Shown: positions 23,951 through 36,658, numbered from the stretch's first letter. The stretch is DNA of 64,000 bases from Gnetum montanum (GCA_015680685.1 MNCI01000596.1:293612-357611); one strand, 5' to 3'. Translations and numbers: made by a program. The notes: generated by a model from the letters alone, not told the origin.

Positions 23951-25470
23951 AAAAGTAGAAAAACTGAGAAGCTATATGGATTGTTAGCACGGATGGCCAT
24001 TTCCCCCATGAATAAGTTGGAAGGAGGAATCGAAAAAATGGAACATGGTTGTCTATCCATTGAGGTGTCAGTTGCACTAGCTTGTCTTGGTTCTAGGAAA
24101 GGTTTTACTTATTGGATGTTAACCAACTATTTTTTATCTAGGCTTTCAGGCTTGTAAATTAACATGACCCTAGAGGGAAATGTTTGATCAATTATATAAG
24201 GTCACTTCTAGAACGTTTGGAATTTTTTCTTCTGGGATACATGTGTGGGGTTTCAATAGAGAACCTTATCACCTAGTTGAAATGTTACTTTCTATATTTT
24301 GAGGTTATGATGTTGGTTATTGAATGCCTTGTGCAGCTCATTCACAGATAGGGCCACTAATCGATTTTCATCTAGCACATTTAGGTTGATAAATCTTTCT
24401 TTCTATGTTAGACTTAGGTCAAGATATAGAACATAGGTTGTTAAGAGTGTATAGAGCTTAGACTAGTTTGGAAGCATTGGAAGTTTTCTATACACTAACT
24501 TGTAGGGAGAGTAGCCAATAGAGAGTTTTCATGTTGAGAAATAGGCCCATAGGGCATCATTAAGTTTGGTGCTCCAATCTCTCCTATATTTGCTTATGGT
24601 TCTTATTAAGATATTTGTGATCTCTTGGTTAGTTACCTTTTCTTAACTATTGGCTTGGGGTTGGTAGGGTATTGTTAATTTATGTTTAACCCCCAAGCAT
24701 TGCATCAATTTTCTAAAATTTTCACCTATAAAATGAGTTCCATTTTCAGAAATTAGTGCACATGGCAACCCAAATTTGTTTACAACATTTTATTGTATAA
24801 ATTTAGCAGCAATGGATGATGTACAATTAGTAACAGTAGCTGCTTCTATCCATTTTGTGCAGTAGTCAACTACTACGATAATATATGCCTTTCCATTGGA
24901 CATGGATGTGATGGGACCTATGAAGTCAATGCTCCATATGTCAAAAGGCTCTAGTGGTTGAATCCACTATTGAGAACCTTCCATTCAAGTAGTCATCCCA
25001 CCAGCTCATTGAAAACGTTCACAAGATCAAACAAATTGGTGCACATCCCTGGAGATTGTAGGCCAATAGTATCCTACCATTAGGATTTTTATGGCTGTGC
25101 ATCTCCTTGCATAGTGGCCTCTGCAAGGCCCTTCATTCGCATCTTGGAGAATGCATAGTTGATCTTCATCAGGGACACACTAATGAATCAGGTCATTGAT
25201 GCACACCTTGTAAGGGTGTTCATTAATTTCCATGAAGTATTTGACCTGATGAAGAAATTATTGCTTCTTTCTAAAGTCAAGATCTTGTGGCATCTTTTGA
25301 GTGAGAAGATAGGTGAGGATGCCATTATACCATGTTGTTTCTACGAGTGTTTGGTCATTTATTACTCCTATAAAAAGAAGTTCATTTGAAAATTGATCAA
25401 AGGGCAAGCTCTCCTTCTCTTTATTATTCCACCTTAAGTAAGCAAGGTGGTTAGTGACCACATTCTTAAT
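23951..25470 (-). pseudogene. integrase and RNase H-integrase linker of AT-2
   Basis: The - strand reads VINDQTLVETTWYNGILTYL (about 25380-25320), the linker that precedes integrase in AT-4. Around 24770-24700 is ALISENGTHF, in the position of the second catalytic Asp motif (family SDNGTHF), so Asp is read as Glu, followed by RKLMQCLGVKHKL. The C-terminal region has LGDKVLYWNPTH and ends near NNPYSF at about 23965. Stops are scattered. A purine motif (24001-24014) lies at the end of pol, matching 53901 in AT-4. Confidence 0.78.
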
Positions 25471-26123
25471 TCCTTTTTAATCTACCATTATGAGATCGAG
25501 TTCCTACAAAATCACGAGCTACCATATGATACAAGGGCTTATTGTTGGCTTATTCATGAGGAAGTAGATTGCATTGTGATCCATGTGCACAAATACTTTG
25601 TAGCAATGCACATAGTGCCTAAGCTTTTCAAGAGCATACACCACTATCATTAGTTCCTTCTCTGTGGTGGTGTAATTTAATTATGTCCTCACAATGCTTT
25701 GGCTCGCACAGTGGATGTAGTATGGGCATTTCTTATCATCCAACTGCATGGGCATAGCTCCTAGGGTGTAGTTAGATGCATCCATCATGATGTGAAATGG
25801 TATGGACTAGTTTGTTGCTTGTAGAATTGGTGTTTCTATGAGTTTCTCCTTTAAATATTAGAATGTTGTTCACATTCCCTAATCTAGATAAAAGGTGCAT
25901 CTTTCTTTGTAAGCTCTACCAATGATTTTGTGATGTTAAAGAAATTCTCTATGACTTGTTGGTAGTAGCCAGTGCCAAGGAATGACCAAACATCTTTAAC
26001 AATTTCTAGTTGGTAGGTTATTCCTTGGATGACCCTTATTTTCTTAGGGTCTACCTCAATCACTTTTTGAGTGATTCTATGCCCTAGTACAATGCCTTAT
26101 TGGACCATGAGGTGGATCTTTTG
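25471..26123 (-). pseudogene. RT thumb and RNase H of AT-2 (part left of the AT-3 insertion)
   Basis: The - strand continues AT-2 pol after the AT-3 insertion. It matches 51785-52430 of AT-4, starting at the block that reads tcatggtcc near 26102-26110, and includes RNase H motifs in several frames. Frames are badly broken; the assignment rests on nucleotide and protein colinearity with AT-4. Confidence 0.7.
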
Positions 26124-26128
26124 CTAGT

Positions 26129-27141
26129 CAATGAGCTACAAGGTACCCCCTATGCCCAACCATACAAATCACAAGCATTCATGCATGATCCGATCAAATT
26201 CTATGGATGGGACCAGTTGTGGCATCTAGATCATTATGCATTGATCGTAGTTCACTATCTTCCCACTTGGACTAGTGGTAGCTTTGTCACGTATGATTTA
26301 GTCTAGAGGGAGGCATATGATAATTGATGTTGTTTCAGCCTTATGTTACTCCTAATGATAATAGAAAAATCAATTACTTAATTTAATTAACAACATAAAG
26401 TAAAGTCTAAACTAGCCTATGGGTGGTGAGTGTCCATTCCTAGCTTTCTGTACACATACTGAACCCATGTATCCACTATTGGGATTACCAAGCACTATTA
26501 TACTAGGTGAACCAAGCAATAACGCTACTAGGTTTACCAAGCGAATATGTGTTTACGCTCAAAACTTTGTGCTCATTTTGCCAATTCATTAACATGCATG
26601 GAAACGTAAATATTAATTAAGTACATGGAATATAAATTGCATTAAAAGTAAATTTAATCTAAGTCAAAGTGCTGCAATGAATAAGAAATAATCTTGATCT
26701 TATTACCATTCATAGAATGTGTCTAGGTACATTGCCACTCAAATAAGATGTTGTACAACTAACCCAGATTCACACTATGAGCACCCACTGACTATTTTCT
26801 AAGATTACAAAATAAAAATACAAGAGTTTAGCTACTCTATTGACAAAAGAATTACATAAACATGGTTGTGAGCATGTACTTATAGATTTTATTGCTAGGC
26901 TACATCGATGGGGCCTTGTCGATGCATGATACAATGCATCAATAGGGCTACATCGATGAGGCCTTATTGACAAGGCCTAGTTATTGAAGCCTTGTTGTCA
27001 GAGCCTTGTCATCAAAGCCTTATTGTTGGAGCCTTGTCATCAGAGCCTTGATATCAAGGCTAGGACATCGAAGCTAAGATATTTGAGCCAACCAAAAAGT
27101 TGACTTTTTATTAAATAACCCAACCAATTGATGACTCATCA
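26129..27141 (-). repeat. 3' LTR of AT-3 (1013 bp)
   Basis: It runs caatgagctac (decayed TGATGAG start) to gactcatca. It is longer than its partner (751 bp). U3 near 26975-27080 holds a run of 14-15-bp units of the type gagccttgtcatca, and upstream of it the family's tacatcgatggggcc repeats. A TATA-like acttatagat lies at about 26878-26887. Confidence 0.82.
26975..27080 (-). repeat. microtandem repeat in the U3 of the AT-3 3' LTR
   Basis: About six units of 14-15 bp (gaagccttgttgtca, gagccttgtcatca, aagccttattgttg and so on). No other LTR in the window has this run at this length, so it expanded locally. Confidence 0.7.
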
Positions 27142-27155
27142 TACCCCATGACTGA
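27142..27155 (-). promoter_or_regulatory. polypurine tract of AT-3
   Basis: taccccatgactga on the + strand (reverse tcagtcatggggta) abuts the LTR; one G has been lost relative to the other PPTs. Confidence 0.75.
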
Positions 27156-29499
27156 ATAAAAACTCGTCCTTGAGTTAATAGGATAGGACCGAGCTTTCTT
27201 TACAAAATTGGAAAGGTATGGAATTATTGATTGATGCTAACTATTGATTGACTCTGAGTGCCACATTACAAAATTTTATTCTAGTGGATGCATACAAAAT
27301 GATAGAGTGACAAAAAGACTAGCTAGGCTTTGAAGATTACAAAATTTTTAGAGGTCTTTAAGAATCTGCTAAAGATGATTCTTCTTGTTGTCGCTAGCAG
27401 TGGTAGACTTCCAACCTAGATTGTTATGTCAATGCTTCTCTAGTTATGTGCAAAATTCTTGAAGGATAGACTAAAATTTCTTCTCATCATCCCATGGATC
27501 TAGTAAACATGTGATGCTTGAGTTGCTATCTTATATGTGCTATGATTTGTCCATGAGCATATCCTTTGTTGTCCCTCTCTTGGCTTCGTTTCCATGCTTG
27601 GAAAAAGACCTTTCTTAGGTGTTTCTTTTAGCATCACCTATAGTCATCAAAGCATTAACATTAGTTTTTGTAAATTTTCCTTAATAATTAACCCTTTTCA
27701 AATCCCTTAGTTTTTATTTAAGCACAAGGTAATGATAGGATACTATGCCCAAGGCTATGAGGTAACTAAAATCATCAAGCTATTCATATTATTTTGATCA
27801 ATTACTATTAGTTATCATGATGTTTGAAAATAGGATGTTAGAAAAATTTCAAAGTAGACATCCCTAGCCCCCATGACTAATAAGCGTAACTCCAAAACAA
27901 CATAAGTTTTCAAATAATTGAAGCCAAAGTTCATATTGAGGAGATGACTAAGAAATATTGAACTTGAAGGATATTTTAACAAAAAAGTAGGAAAAAGTAA
28001 AAAATTAATTGAAAGTGATGAGAAGTAGTCCCAAAATTATGCATAAATTTAGAGAAATTGTAATTGATGTTCTAGAATATGTGAAGGTTAGTCCAAAGCC
28101 ATGATCAACAAAAGTTATGCAAGTGGGTCCTCCCCAAAGTAGGCTCCTACCATAATGCCCTTGCATAACCACTTCTATAGATGTCCATGGGAACCCAAGA
28201 AGTTAAATGTAGATCATGCCTTTATTGCAAACAACACACAATTGCCATAGTTGGGATGTTGTACTATACTACAAAAAACCAAAAGGTTCATAATCACATG
28301 CAGTAGTGAGGTGAATAATGGGATGAGAAGGGATTGTAGACATAGGGATGTAAGGTACTTGACCATGTCCACAATAGGTTCTTGTGAAAAATATGATTAA
28401 AATGATTAGCATACCTATATGTTCAAGTTCAGACCAATTCCATACCATAAATAGTAACCTTGCATTGATGTGTTCCCTCCTACTAACCACCATGAGTCCA
28501 AAACCACCTCAAAGAATGATCATCACTCTAAAAAGAGAAGAAAGGAGAAGAAGGAAGGAAGGGCCTTAGTTAGAGGGGTGCCTTTAGGCATGGGTAGCAT
28601 GTCTTTCTAGCCCCATAACTAGTGCTTGTAGCCCATTATTGTGTCTAAGGGGTGTGCTTTGAATTCCAATTATTGTTTTTTTCTCCTTTTTTGTATTTTT
28701 TTTGTATTTTATTTTATTTTTCCTTTATCTTTGTTCTTTTTTTAAAATGGGAACCACACCATCCAAAGACAAAGCTTCCTTTTTATTGGTTGATGGAGGA
28801 GTGATGATATGTTCCAAGAGGAGTCATAAACCAAATGAAGGAAGACAAGAAGAAAACCCAACAAGTCCCCTTGAGGTCACACCCTTACCATTTCCACTTG
28901 GTCATTTCCTCTTTCTTCAAGGTATAATGATCATTAATTAATTTTAGTTTCATGAAAGAAGAACCAAATTGTTTCCATGAAAAAGACCTTTTATTCAGAG
29001 AATTGGAGGGATGGATGAGGTGGTCCCACTGCTTTACACAATTACTTACCTAGTCATCTTGATAGCATAGAACAAAAATCCAACACATAGCACTAACTTC
29101 TACATCATGACTTGGCAATCTTATTAACAAAAACATGAAATACATTCATTAAACATAAAGGGAGTGACTCAAGAAAAGAGAAAAATATAAAGAAAAGAAA
29201 AATATTAAGAAATGGAAAACATATGAAGAATTAGAAAATTTTAGAAGAAACAAGAAAATGATAAAAAATTGTAAAATAAAAATAAGGTGAAAACACTTAT
29301 TAGTTCTAGAACTAGGATGGAGCATCTTCCCCCACAACTAATCTTATGGCTACACATTCAGGAGATGGACTGCACAATTCCCTGGTTATACATCATTGAT
29401 TTTCCATCTATCACTATTATTGATTTAATTAATCATGTGGTAGCACATCTAACATTGGTGATAGTGTCGTTTGGATCATTTTGAGATGTATCTTCATCT
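27156..29499 (-). other. 3' non-coding part of AT-3 interior
   Basis: It holds a short remnant of the ORF3 region (about 27360-27860), a PPT-like motif at 27867-27880 (reverse ttagtcatgggggc), a T-rich spacer, and a third PPT-like motif at 29327-29341 (reverse ttagttgtgggggaa). The U3-like repeats and TATA box seen before ORF3 in AT-2 and AT-4 are absent. No supported gene. Confidence 0.6.
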
Positions 29500-31899
29500 A
29501 GATTTAAAGGTATTTTCATTTTGGAGAATCTAGATGCATTTTCTTCTTCTTCTTGATTTTTTATTTTAATCCCTAGGTCTTCATGTTTAATATCTTTTTC
29601 TAGTGTATAATTAGAATGTAAGATTTATGCATCTAGGACCTCTGTTTGGTCTATTTTCTTAAGTCTAAAACTAATAAGTAGATCAGTTGTCTCCATGCAT
29701 TCTTGAAACAACTTTATATTCTCATTTTCAAGCCACTCGGTATCTTCTAGTTTAGTGGCTACTATTTAGACTAGTTTTAACTCACACACCTACTGTTGAA
29801 CTTTATTATGGACCGTGTTAATATTTTAAATTTTTGGCCGATAACTGCACCCTTTACTATTAGTGATAATGCATGGATTCTTTTTTCTCTTCATAGTGAT
29901 AGGTTCATTGTTTCTATTAGGTGTTGGAGTAATAATGGATGTTGGCCCTTGCGTAGGATTGGAAGATGTTTGTGAAAGGAAGGGTGTTGTACTTGATTGG
30001 CATTGTGTTGGTTTAGATGAGTTAGTAGGTCCACAAGTGTTGTGCTTATGCATGGGAGCCATCCTAAAGAAAGGGTGTTTTCAAGATTGTGGTGGAGATC
30101 TACTAGCATTATCATTTCTATGTATGTTCATAGCATAAGTAGAATTTTCTCATTAATGTTGTGGTGTTGAATCTTCCTATGTTTCTGGTGGTAACATATG
30201 ATGGAGGGAAGTATGAGAATATTGAGGATATAACAAAGGATGAGAGGTGTCACGTGGTGATCCTTTAGAAGATGTTGTGCAAGATGATATTCAAGAGAGT
30301 GGTAGTAGTGATTTGTAGAGGAAGTAGAACTAGTTGGGGAAACAAGTTGTTGAACATAATATCCATACGGGTTCGGTTGGTAGTAAGGGTAGTGTTGGTT
30401 TGATGATGCCTCTCCCACGACTATGGATTTTTCTACTACATTGGATGATAGTGTTGAGGCTGGTATGAAGTCCCACTAGGATGGTATGGTTGCTTGTAGG
30501 ACTACCTATAATTACCTTGTGAGAAAGGTAATTTTCTAGGCATTTTCTTTTGTACAAAATTGGGATTCAATGCAAAAGCCCAACACTCATGTAGATGTAA
30601 CATGATTAGGAAATGGCCCTTTGGATGTCATATAGGCAGATGTCACATCCATCATTTTCTTTTGTGGTTAAGTTTATCGCATCTTCTTCTACATCCATTT
30701 TCCCTATTTTCCTATAAGTGTTTCTAGTTGTTTCTTGGTTCTTATTCCTCTATGTATTGTGATCTCCTAATTCATTTTGTGTTACCTTCTCCTTTATTTT
30801 TTCTACAAAAGTTGTAGCTTTTTCATTTATCCACTCTGACATCTTATCTAGCCTTGCTTGGAGTTCAACAATATATTGTTGCAATGTCAAAGTTTGTTGT
30901 GAAATCACCTCATCGAGAGTTGCCTCTTTTTCCTCATCATAGATATGGATCCTCTTCTTTTGAAGAGTTGGGTCCTAGTGATATTTCTCAACATTCTCTC
31001 ATTTACATAGCTTCTTCTTTTTTTTTGCCACCTACCCAATTAGCCTTTGTATTTGATGGGCTTTTAATTTGTATAATTGACCTTAAGCATACATCCCAAG
31101 GGTCTTTCTCATTTCATTACAAAGCCCATCTATGATGTGGAAAAGTTGTTATTTTTGAGAGAAATCATGGTGGGGACATCTATGTAGTAGTGAATATTAT
31201 CTATCCAAGGCCACATCCAAGGGTTCATGATTTTCTTTCTTCCATCCTTGGACTTGTTTTCTGAGGTTGGATACTCTTGCATAGGTTTGGTATTTTTCAT
31301 TGAAAAGTTCTAGCATTGTAGACCACCGGTGGATGGAACTTGGTTCCAATGATCTATACCAACTTTCAACTTTGTCTATTAGTATCCTAGGGAAGAGCTT
31401 AAGGTTTTTCCACTTATTTTCAATATTTTGCAAGGCACAAGGATCATGGAAGGCTTGTAAGTGATGTTGTGGATGAGAATCATAGCCTCCCAAAAATTTA
31501 GGGATTTCTCTTCTTATTTCAACCCCATAGTGGAGCTTGATCTCTATACCTATGTTCATCTTCATCAGAATTAGATATTGAAGAGGAAGAAAAAGATGAG
31601 GAATTGGGAGGATTTCGATGCCTTCAATGGTGTTTCCCATAGTTCCTTGATTTATCTTTTTTAGGTTTTGAGGAGGCCCTAGGCCTTGAGGACTTCCCTT
31701 GTCTAGGACTTACTTCATCTCCTCTAGGGTTGTCTGCCTTAGGTGCATGTAGTCCTTGAGCATAGTTAGGATGGTCATGAACATATGAAATCCCTACATG
31801 AGGTTGGTCACTCTAATTTTATTTAACATATATCTCATTAGTTCTTCAATGAATATTCTCTCCATACAATGCATTATTGCTTCCTTGCGAAAGAAACAT
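29500..31899 (-). pseudogene. gag of AT-3
   Basis: The ATG is at 31897-31899 by position. The capsid-like core is well kept in one open frame, 31640-31197: FLGGYDSHPQHHLQAFHD, then LFPRILIDKVESWYRSLEP, then LRKQVQGWKKENHEPLD. This is the retrotransposon gag domain shared with AT-2 and AT-4. Further on, a degenerate knuckle (CDICLYDIQ in another frame, near 30640) and a Pro/Tyr/Gln-rich tail (YPYYQPNPYGYYVQQ, 30400-30350) follow. Gag is the only protein-coding region left, and its core is the best preserved of the three gag copies. Confidence 0.78.
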
Positions 31900-32004
31900 T
31901 TTTGTTAGTTAATGATGTGTGTGACTTAATATTTTCTAAAAGATAAATTGTTAATGTGTTTACAATGATTGTGTATGATATTACTAATCTAGATAACTAG
32001 CACC

Positions 32005-32024
32005 ATCCCCAACAATAGTGCTAA
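32005..32024 (-). promoter_or_regulatory. primer binding site of AT-3
   Basis: On the - strand, directly after the LTR, ttagcactattgttgggga. It equals the complement of the plant tRNA-Asp 3' end (TGGCGCCGTTGCCGGGGA) with only C-to-T and G-to-A changes. Confidence 0.72.
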
Positions 32025-32775
32025 TGATGAGTAGCAAGGTACCCCTTACACCCAACCATACAAATCACAAGCATTCATGCACAATCTGATCGAATTCCAT
32101 GGATGGGACTAGTTGTGGCATCTAAATTGTTATGCCTTGATCATATTTCACTATCTTCCCACTTGGACTAGTGGTAGCTTTGTCATGTATGGTTTAGTCT
32201 AGAGTGAGGTATATGATAATTGATGTTGTTTTGACCCTATGTTACTCCTAATAATAATAGAGAAATTAATTACTTAATCTAATTAACAACATAAAGTAAA
32301 TTTTAAACTAGCCTAAAGGTAATGAGTGTCCATTCCCAATTGGTTGTACATGTCTTGAACCCATGTATCCACTACTAGGATTACCAAGCACTATGCTACT
32401 AGGCAAACCAAGCAATAACACTACTAGGATGACCAAGCGAATACATGTTTATGCTTGAAACTAGTCACACTCATTTTTCCAATTCACTAACATGCATGGA
32501 AACGTAAATATTAACTAATTACATGGAATATAAATTGCATTAAAAGTAAATTTAATCTAAGTCAAAGTGCTACAATGAATAAGAATCAATCTCAATCTTA
32601 TTGTCATTCGTGAAATGTGTCCAGGTACATTGCCACTCAAATAATATGCCATACAACTAACTCAGATTCACACTATGGGAATCCATTGACTATTCTCTAA
32701 GATTACAGAATAAAATTGCAAGATTTTGGCTACTCTATTAACAAAACTCTTTTATTTCCAACTGATGACTCATCA
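32025..32775 (-). repeat. 5' LTR of AT-3 (751 bp)
   Basis: It runs tgatgagtagc...gactcatca and is closely similar to 26129-27141 but lacks most of the U3 repeat block, which explains the size difference. Confidence 0.85.
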
Positions 32776-32780
32776 CTAGT

Positions 32781-33510
32781 TGAGTTGTAGATTTATTTCC
32801 ACATGTCTTTTCAATACTTGCTCAAAATGGTTCAAGGCTTGCTCAAATGTAGCTTCATAGGTGAAGAAGTCATCCATGAAGATTTCCACACCACTAGTGA
32901 TCTACCGCTGGAAGATGCTAAGGACCAAGCATTGAAATGTTGTAAGGGCATTGCATAGACCAAATAGCATTTTACAATATGAAAAAGTTCCCTAGGGACT
33001 TGTGCATGTTGTCTTGGCCTATTCTTCTGTTGTAGTTGGATTTGGTTATAGCCATTATAACTATCCAAGAAGTTATAATAACAATGCCTAGATATGGTGT
33101 CCACCACTTGATCCAAAAATGGCAATGGAAAATGATCTTTAAACCTTTCTTTGGCATGATTAGAAGTGGGCTAGCCGACTCACTATTCACAATGGGATAG
33201 ATAAACCATGCCTTGAGGAGTTACTCTATTTCCTCCTTGATGATCTAATTCAATTTGTGATTCAACCATCTCTACAGCTGCCTTCCCAACTTCATGGCTA
33301 GGTTGGTGTAGATGTGATGTTGGCATACCCATGGATCAATTCTAGTTAGCTCAAGATGTGACCAAGTAAAGGCTATTGGCCATTTATTAACCACCTCTAA
33401 AAACATTTCTTTTTGTTCAAGAAAAATTTTGGCATTGATTATGACTGGCTTACCACTATTTAAGAATGCATACTCCATGTCGATTGGTAGATTTTTCAAC
33501 TCTAGGGGCT
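32781..33510 (-). pseudogene. reverse transcriptase of AT-2 (part right of the AT-3 insertion)
   Basis: The - strand has MEYAFLNSGKPVIINAKI (33480-33430), WPIAFTWSHLELTRIDP, and, in shifted frames, MPFLDQVVDT and YNFLDSYNGYNQI, the Asp-bearing strand of the palm. The YxDD region lies near 32870 (broken). It then stops at the AT-3 insertion and resumes at 26123. Confidence 0.8.
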
Positions 33511-33639
33511 CCTACTTAAAGTTATCAGGGATTTCCAACTCTCCCCAATAGGTATCATCATTTTTATCATTAGAGAGTTGGTGATGAACTTATTCAAGTT
33601 CATCCATGCCTTCAACATAAGCACATGTTAGGATTTCAG

Positions 33640-34210
33640 TTCGTTATATGCATAATGTGCTACTTTTTGAGTTAGTTGTCAACCATTGGATGCCCTCTTA
33701 TTTTGGCTACTACATATAAACACTATTAAATATTTGTTTCTTGTGAACATTGACTAAATGCTTTAATGTATGTAATTTTGATGGACCAAATATTTTGCAC
33801 ATAATTGCACTTGTTATCATTGTACGTGATGCATGGAATGCGCTTCTTCTCCAACCATCCAAATTCATTTTCCTTGGAGATTTTCAAGGAGAGGTTCCTT
33901 ATGTCCATTTGCCCATTGACCATGCTTAACCAAGCTCTTCCCATAATGATGGGGAAGTCACCTTTGCAAATCTTAACCTTGATCACTAGAAAATTGGTAG
34001 GATAGGGCCACCCATAAATAGTGATCACAATGTCCTCTACTAACCCTAGAAGGATAGTAATTGACTAGTCTACCAATTTGAATGAATGTTTCTCTTCTTG
34101 AGAGGTGGTAGGTTCCAGGCTTTGTACATGTCATGGGAGATGAGGTTGACACTAGAACCAAAATCAAGAAGATCCTTGCATGTTTCATGTCCAATGATTT
34201 GTAGCTAAAT
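33640..34210 (-). pseudogene. aspartic protease of AT-2
   Basis: Near 34170-34140 the - strand reads LLDFGSSVNLISHDMY, with the DxGS-type active site intact. Then come CDHYLWV-like residues and, at 34010-33920, TNFLVIKVKICKGDFPIIMGRAW, written here only as its two key parts FLVIKV and FPIIMGRAW. Retropepsin cleaves the gag-pol polyprotein. The frame is broken between the two parts. Confidence 0.75.
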
Positions 34211-34903
34211 GAGTGGACTTCTTGGGTTAGATCATTTCACGGGAAGATGGCCAGCCTTGATCTAGTTAAAAATAGCATGAGTTAACATCACAGTGTAGAT
34301 TTGAGGTAGCGTTTGGTTTGAAGGACACTCGAAGGTATTTGATGTAAGGGATGAGGATATTGGAGATGTAGGATGGCTAACCACATGCGTTTATGAGGGT
34401 TTAGGAGGACTATTGGATTATAAAAAAGGTTGTTTCCTAGATCGATTGTCTGAACCACATGGCTAGAAAGTCAGGTGCGAATGTACATCCCTCGTAGCAT
34501 TTCATTTTTGTAGCTATGAAGGAATCTCATCTTGCATGTATGGAGGAAGAGGTAATTGGGTTGAGGATAGAGGAGTATGTGCAAATGGTTGTGAAGGATG
34601 GTATGGATATGGGTTTTCTCCTCAAGTATATGATGAATGTGTTTGATCGTACTTTTAAGGGTAATAGTGATGTTGAAATGAGGCATGACTTGTAGAACTT
34701 CTTGGAGAGACGGGGTGCTGAACATAGTACCCATATGGATTTGGTTGCCTATAAGGATACTGTTGCCTTGGCAGTGGCATTCCCCATAATTGTGGTTGGT
34801 GCCATTGTTAGTATTATTCATATGGTTGTGGCAGAGCTTCACTTCAGTAGTAAGCTTATTGTTGTTGATGGAACTATTTTGGATTGCCTTGAGGATAAGG
34901 TAA
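34211..34903 (-). other. gag-protease linker of AT-2
   Basis: His/Asn/Thr/Pro-rich low-complexity coding remnant, colinear with 49600-50200 of AT-4. A 123-codon open frame at 34842-34471 is in a shifted frame. Confidence 0.5.
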
Positions 34904-36658
34904 TCATCTAGGTGCTTGCCTACATGCTAATTGAGGATTCAATGCATATATCCTAGACTCTTGTAAGTGTGACACCATAGGGAAAAATCCCTTTAGATGT
35001 TCGTATTGACAAATGTCACAACCAGCATCATCTTCGAAGTCTTTCTCCACAACTTCTTCTATGGTAGCAACTTTGTCCTTACCTTTTTGGTAGGCACATT
35101 CAACTTCTTTTTGCTTCCTGCGGTTACAATCACTATTTTTCTCTTTGGATTCTTCAACAATCTTTATATCAATTTGAAATTTTTCATCCAAAGAGTCCCA
35201 TAATTTATCAACCTTTGTTGAAATATTATAAATAGATTTTTGGATGAACAAGGTTTTTCTGTTCTTCACAAAATTGGACCTCCTATTTCTTGATTCAAGG
35301 ATCCCTATTATACTCTTTTTCACTTTTCCTTTTTCACAACTCACCTTCTTCTTTTGCTAACTACTCTATCAACCTTTGGATCTAATGAGCTCTTAGTTTA
35401 GATAGTCTTCCTTGGGCATACACCCCAAGAGTTCTTCTAGTTTCTACTCTAAGCTCATCTATGATGTGATGAAGTTGTTTCCTCTGAGAATAACCATGGC
35501 CAGGGCATTGATGTAAGAATGAATAATATCTACCCATAGTGACATCCAAGGGTTCATGTGTTTCTTGTTTCTATCCTTGGATTTGCCTTCTCAAATTAGA
35601 CACTCTAGAGTATGTTTAATATTTATCGTTGAATAGCTCCAACATGGTACACCATTTGTGGATAGATTCTAACTTCAAGAATTGGTACTAGCTTTCATCT
35701 TCCTTGATGAGTGTGCTAGGGAAGATCTTGAGTTTTTGCTATTCATTTTCTATGTTTTGTAAGGCATAAGCATCATTTAAAGCTTGTAGATGTGTCTATG
35801 GATCAAATTTGTATCCCCCTCAAATCTTGGGATATTATTCATGTCTAAGAACTTTATTCGACTATCTTTCATATGTCTGGTTGGAATTCTAACTGCATCT
35901 ACAATGTTAAGCATACTTCTAATCATAAATAGAGGTTCCTCATCATGATTGTGTTGATGATGGTTCCTACAACCTCTACATTCTTGATGGCCTTGACAAT
36001 CATTATTGTCTCATTAATCACCCTCATCACGATTGTTTTGATGATAGCTTCTATGAGAACTGGAAAATGAAGAGGATGGAGAGGAAGGTGAATACCCACT
36101 ACCACTGTAGTGTCTACCACCATGATTCTACTCATTATGACCATCATCCTTAGATCCCTTACTATTATGATGTTTTCCTGAGTCCCTACCTTGACTGTCA
36201 CTTTTTCCAAAACCTATTTTATGAATAGTTGACCATAGGTTCAAGGTCATACCCTCATTACTAATAACAAGGGATGGAGAATCTTCATGTTGAGAACCTT
36301 CGAAGGGAAGATCCTCATTGTCATCTTGATCTAGTAGGAACAAAGGATTAGTGAAATGTTTCCCCATCATAGCCTTATGGTGCTTCTCTTGATGTCGATC
36401 TCATTTGCATTGTGGTTCAGTGGGATGATAGTCCTTGAGTGTCATAACCATTCACAATGTATTCCCTGTGAAGATCTAGAATGTCCAACTTCTTAAGAGT
36501 TTGAAACAACATCCTAGGTATAGATTAATTAGGTGTTCATCTTGATGTAGGATGAAGGTGAAATCTGGTACATACTCATCTAGATGAGTATATGCCACTT
36601 TACACTCCTATGGGACTGGTGGTTTGACATCTTCGCACCTATGAGAAAAAGAAGACAT
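34904..36658 (-). pseudogene. gag of AT-2
   Basis: The ATG at 36656-36658 gives MSSFSHRCEDVKPP, likely the true start because AT-4 is colinear there. Next come KHFTNPLFLLDQDDNED (36360-36310), a low-complexity stretch, the capsid core in broken frames near 35840-35530 (TMLELFNDKY-type), a Lys-rich segment, then CDICQYEHLKGFF (about 35030), a decayed knuckle. In-frame stops are numerous. Confidence 0.75.

Larger units (their letters stand above)
26129..32775 (-). mobile_element. AT-3, non-autonomous gag-only Athila-like element nested in AT-2
   Basis: The LTRs are at 26129-27141 (3') and 32025-32775 (5'), with target duplications CTAGT at 26124-26128 and 32776-32780. The two flanks join to restore colinearity with the RT of AT-4 near 51775-51795. 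The 4.9-kb interior holds PBS, gag, an AT-rich spacer, two PPT-like motifs and the PPT. Protease, RT, RNase H, integrase and nearly all of ORF3 are absent. This is the layout of terminal-repeat gag-only (TR-GAG) elements, which need pol supplied in trans. Confidence 0.85.

Noticed and set aside
29863-30138. 91-codon + strand frame rich in Gly, Val and Cys
   Set aside because: Antisense of the AT-3 gag tail; no homologue in the sister elements' + strand.
34702-34911. + strand frame with hydrophobic segments
   Set aside because: It is the complement of the AT-2 gag linker; hydrophobicity comes from the antisense of His/Asn/Met codons.
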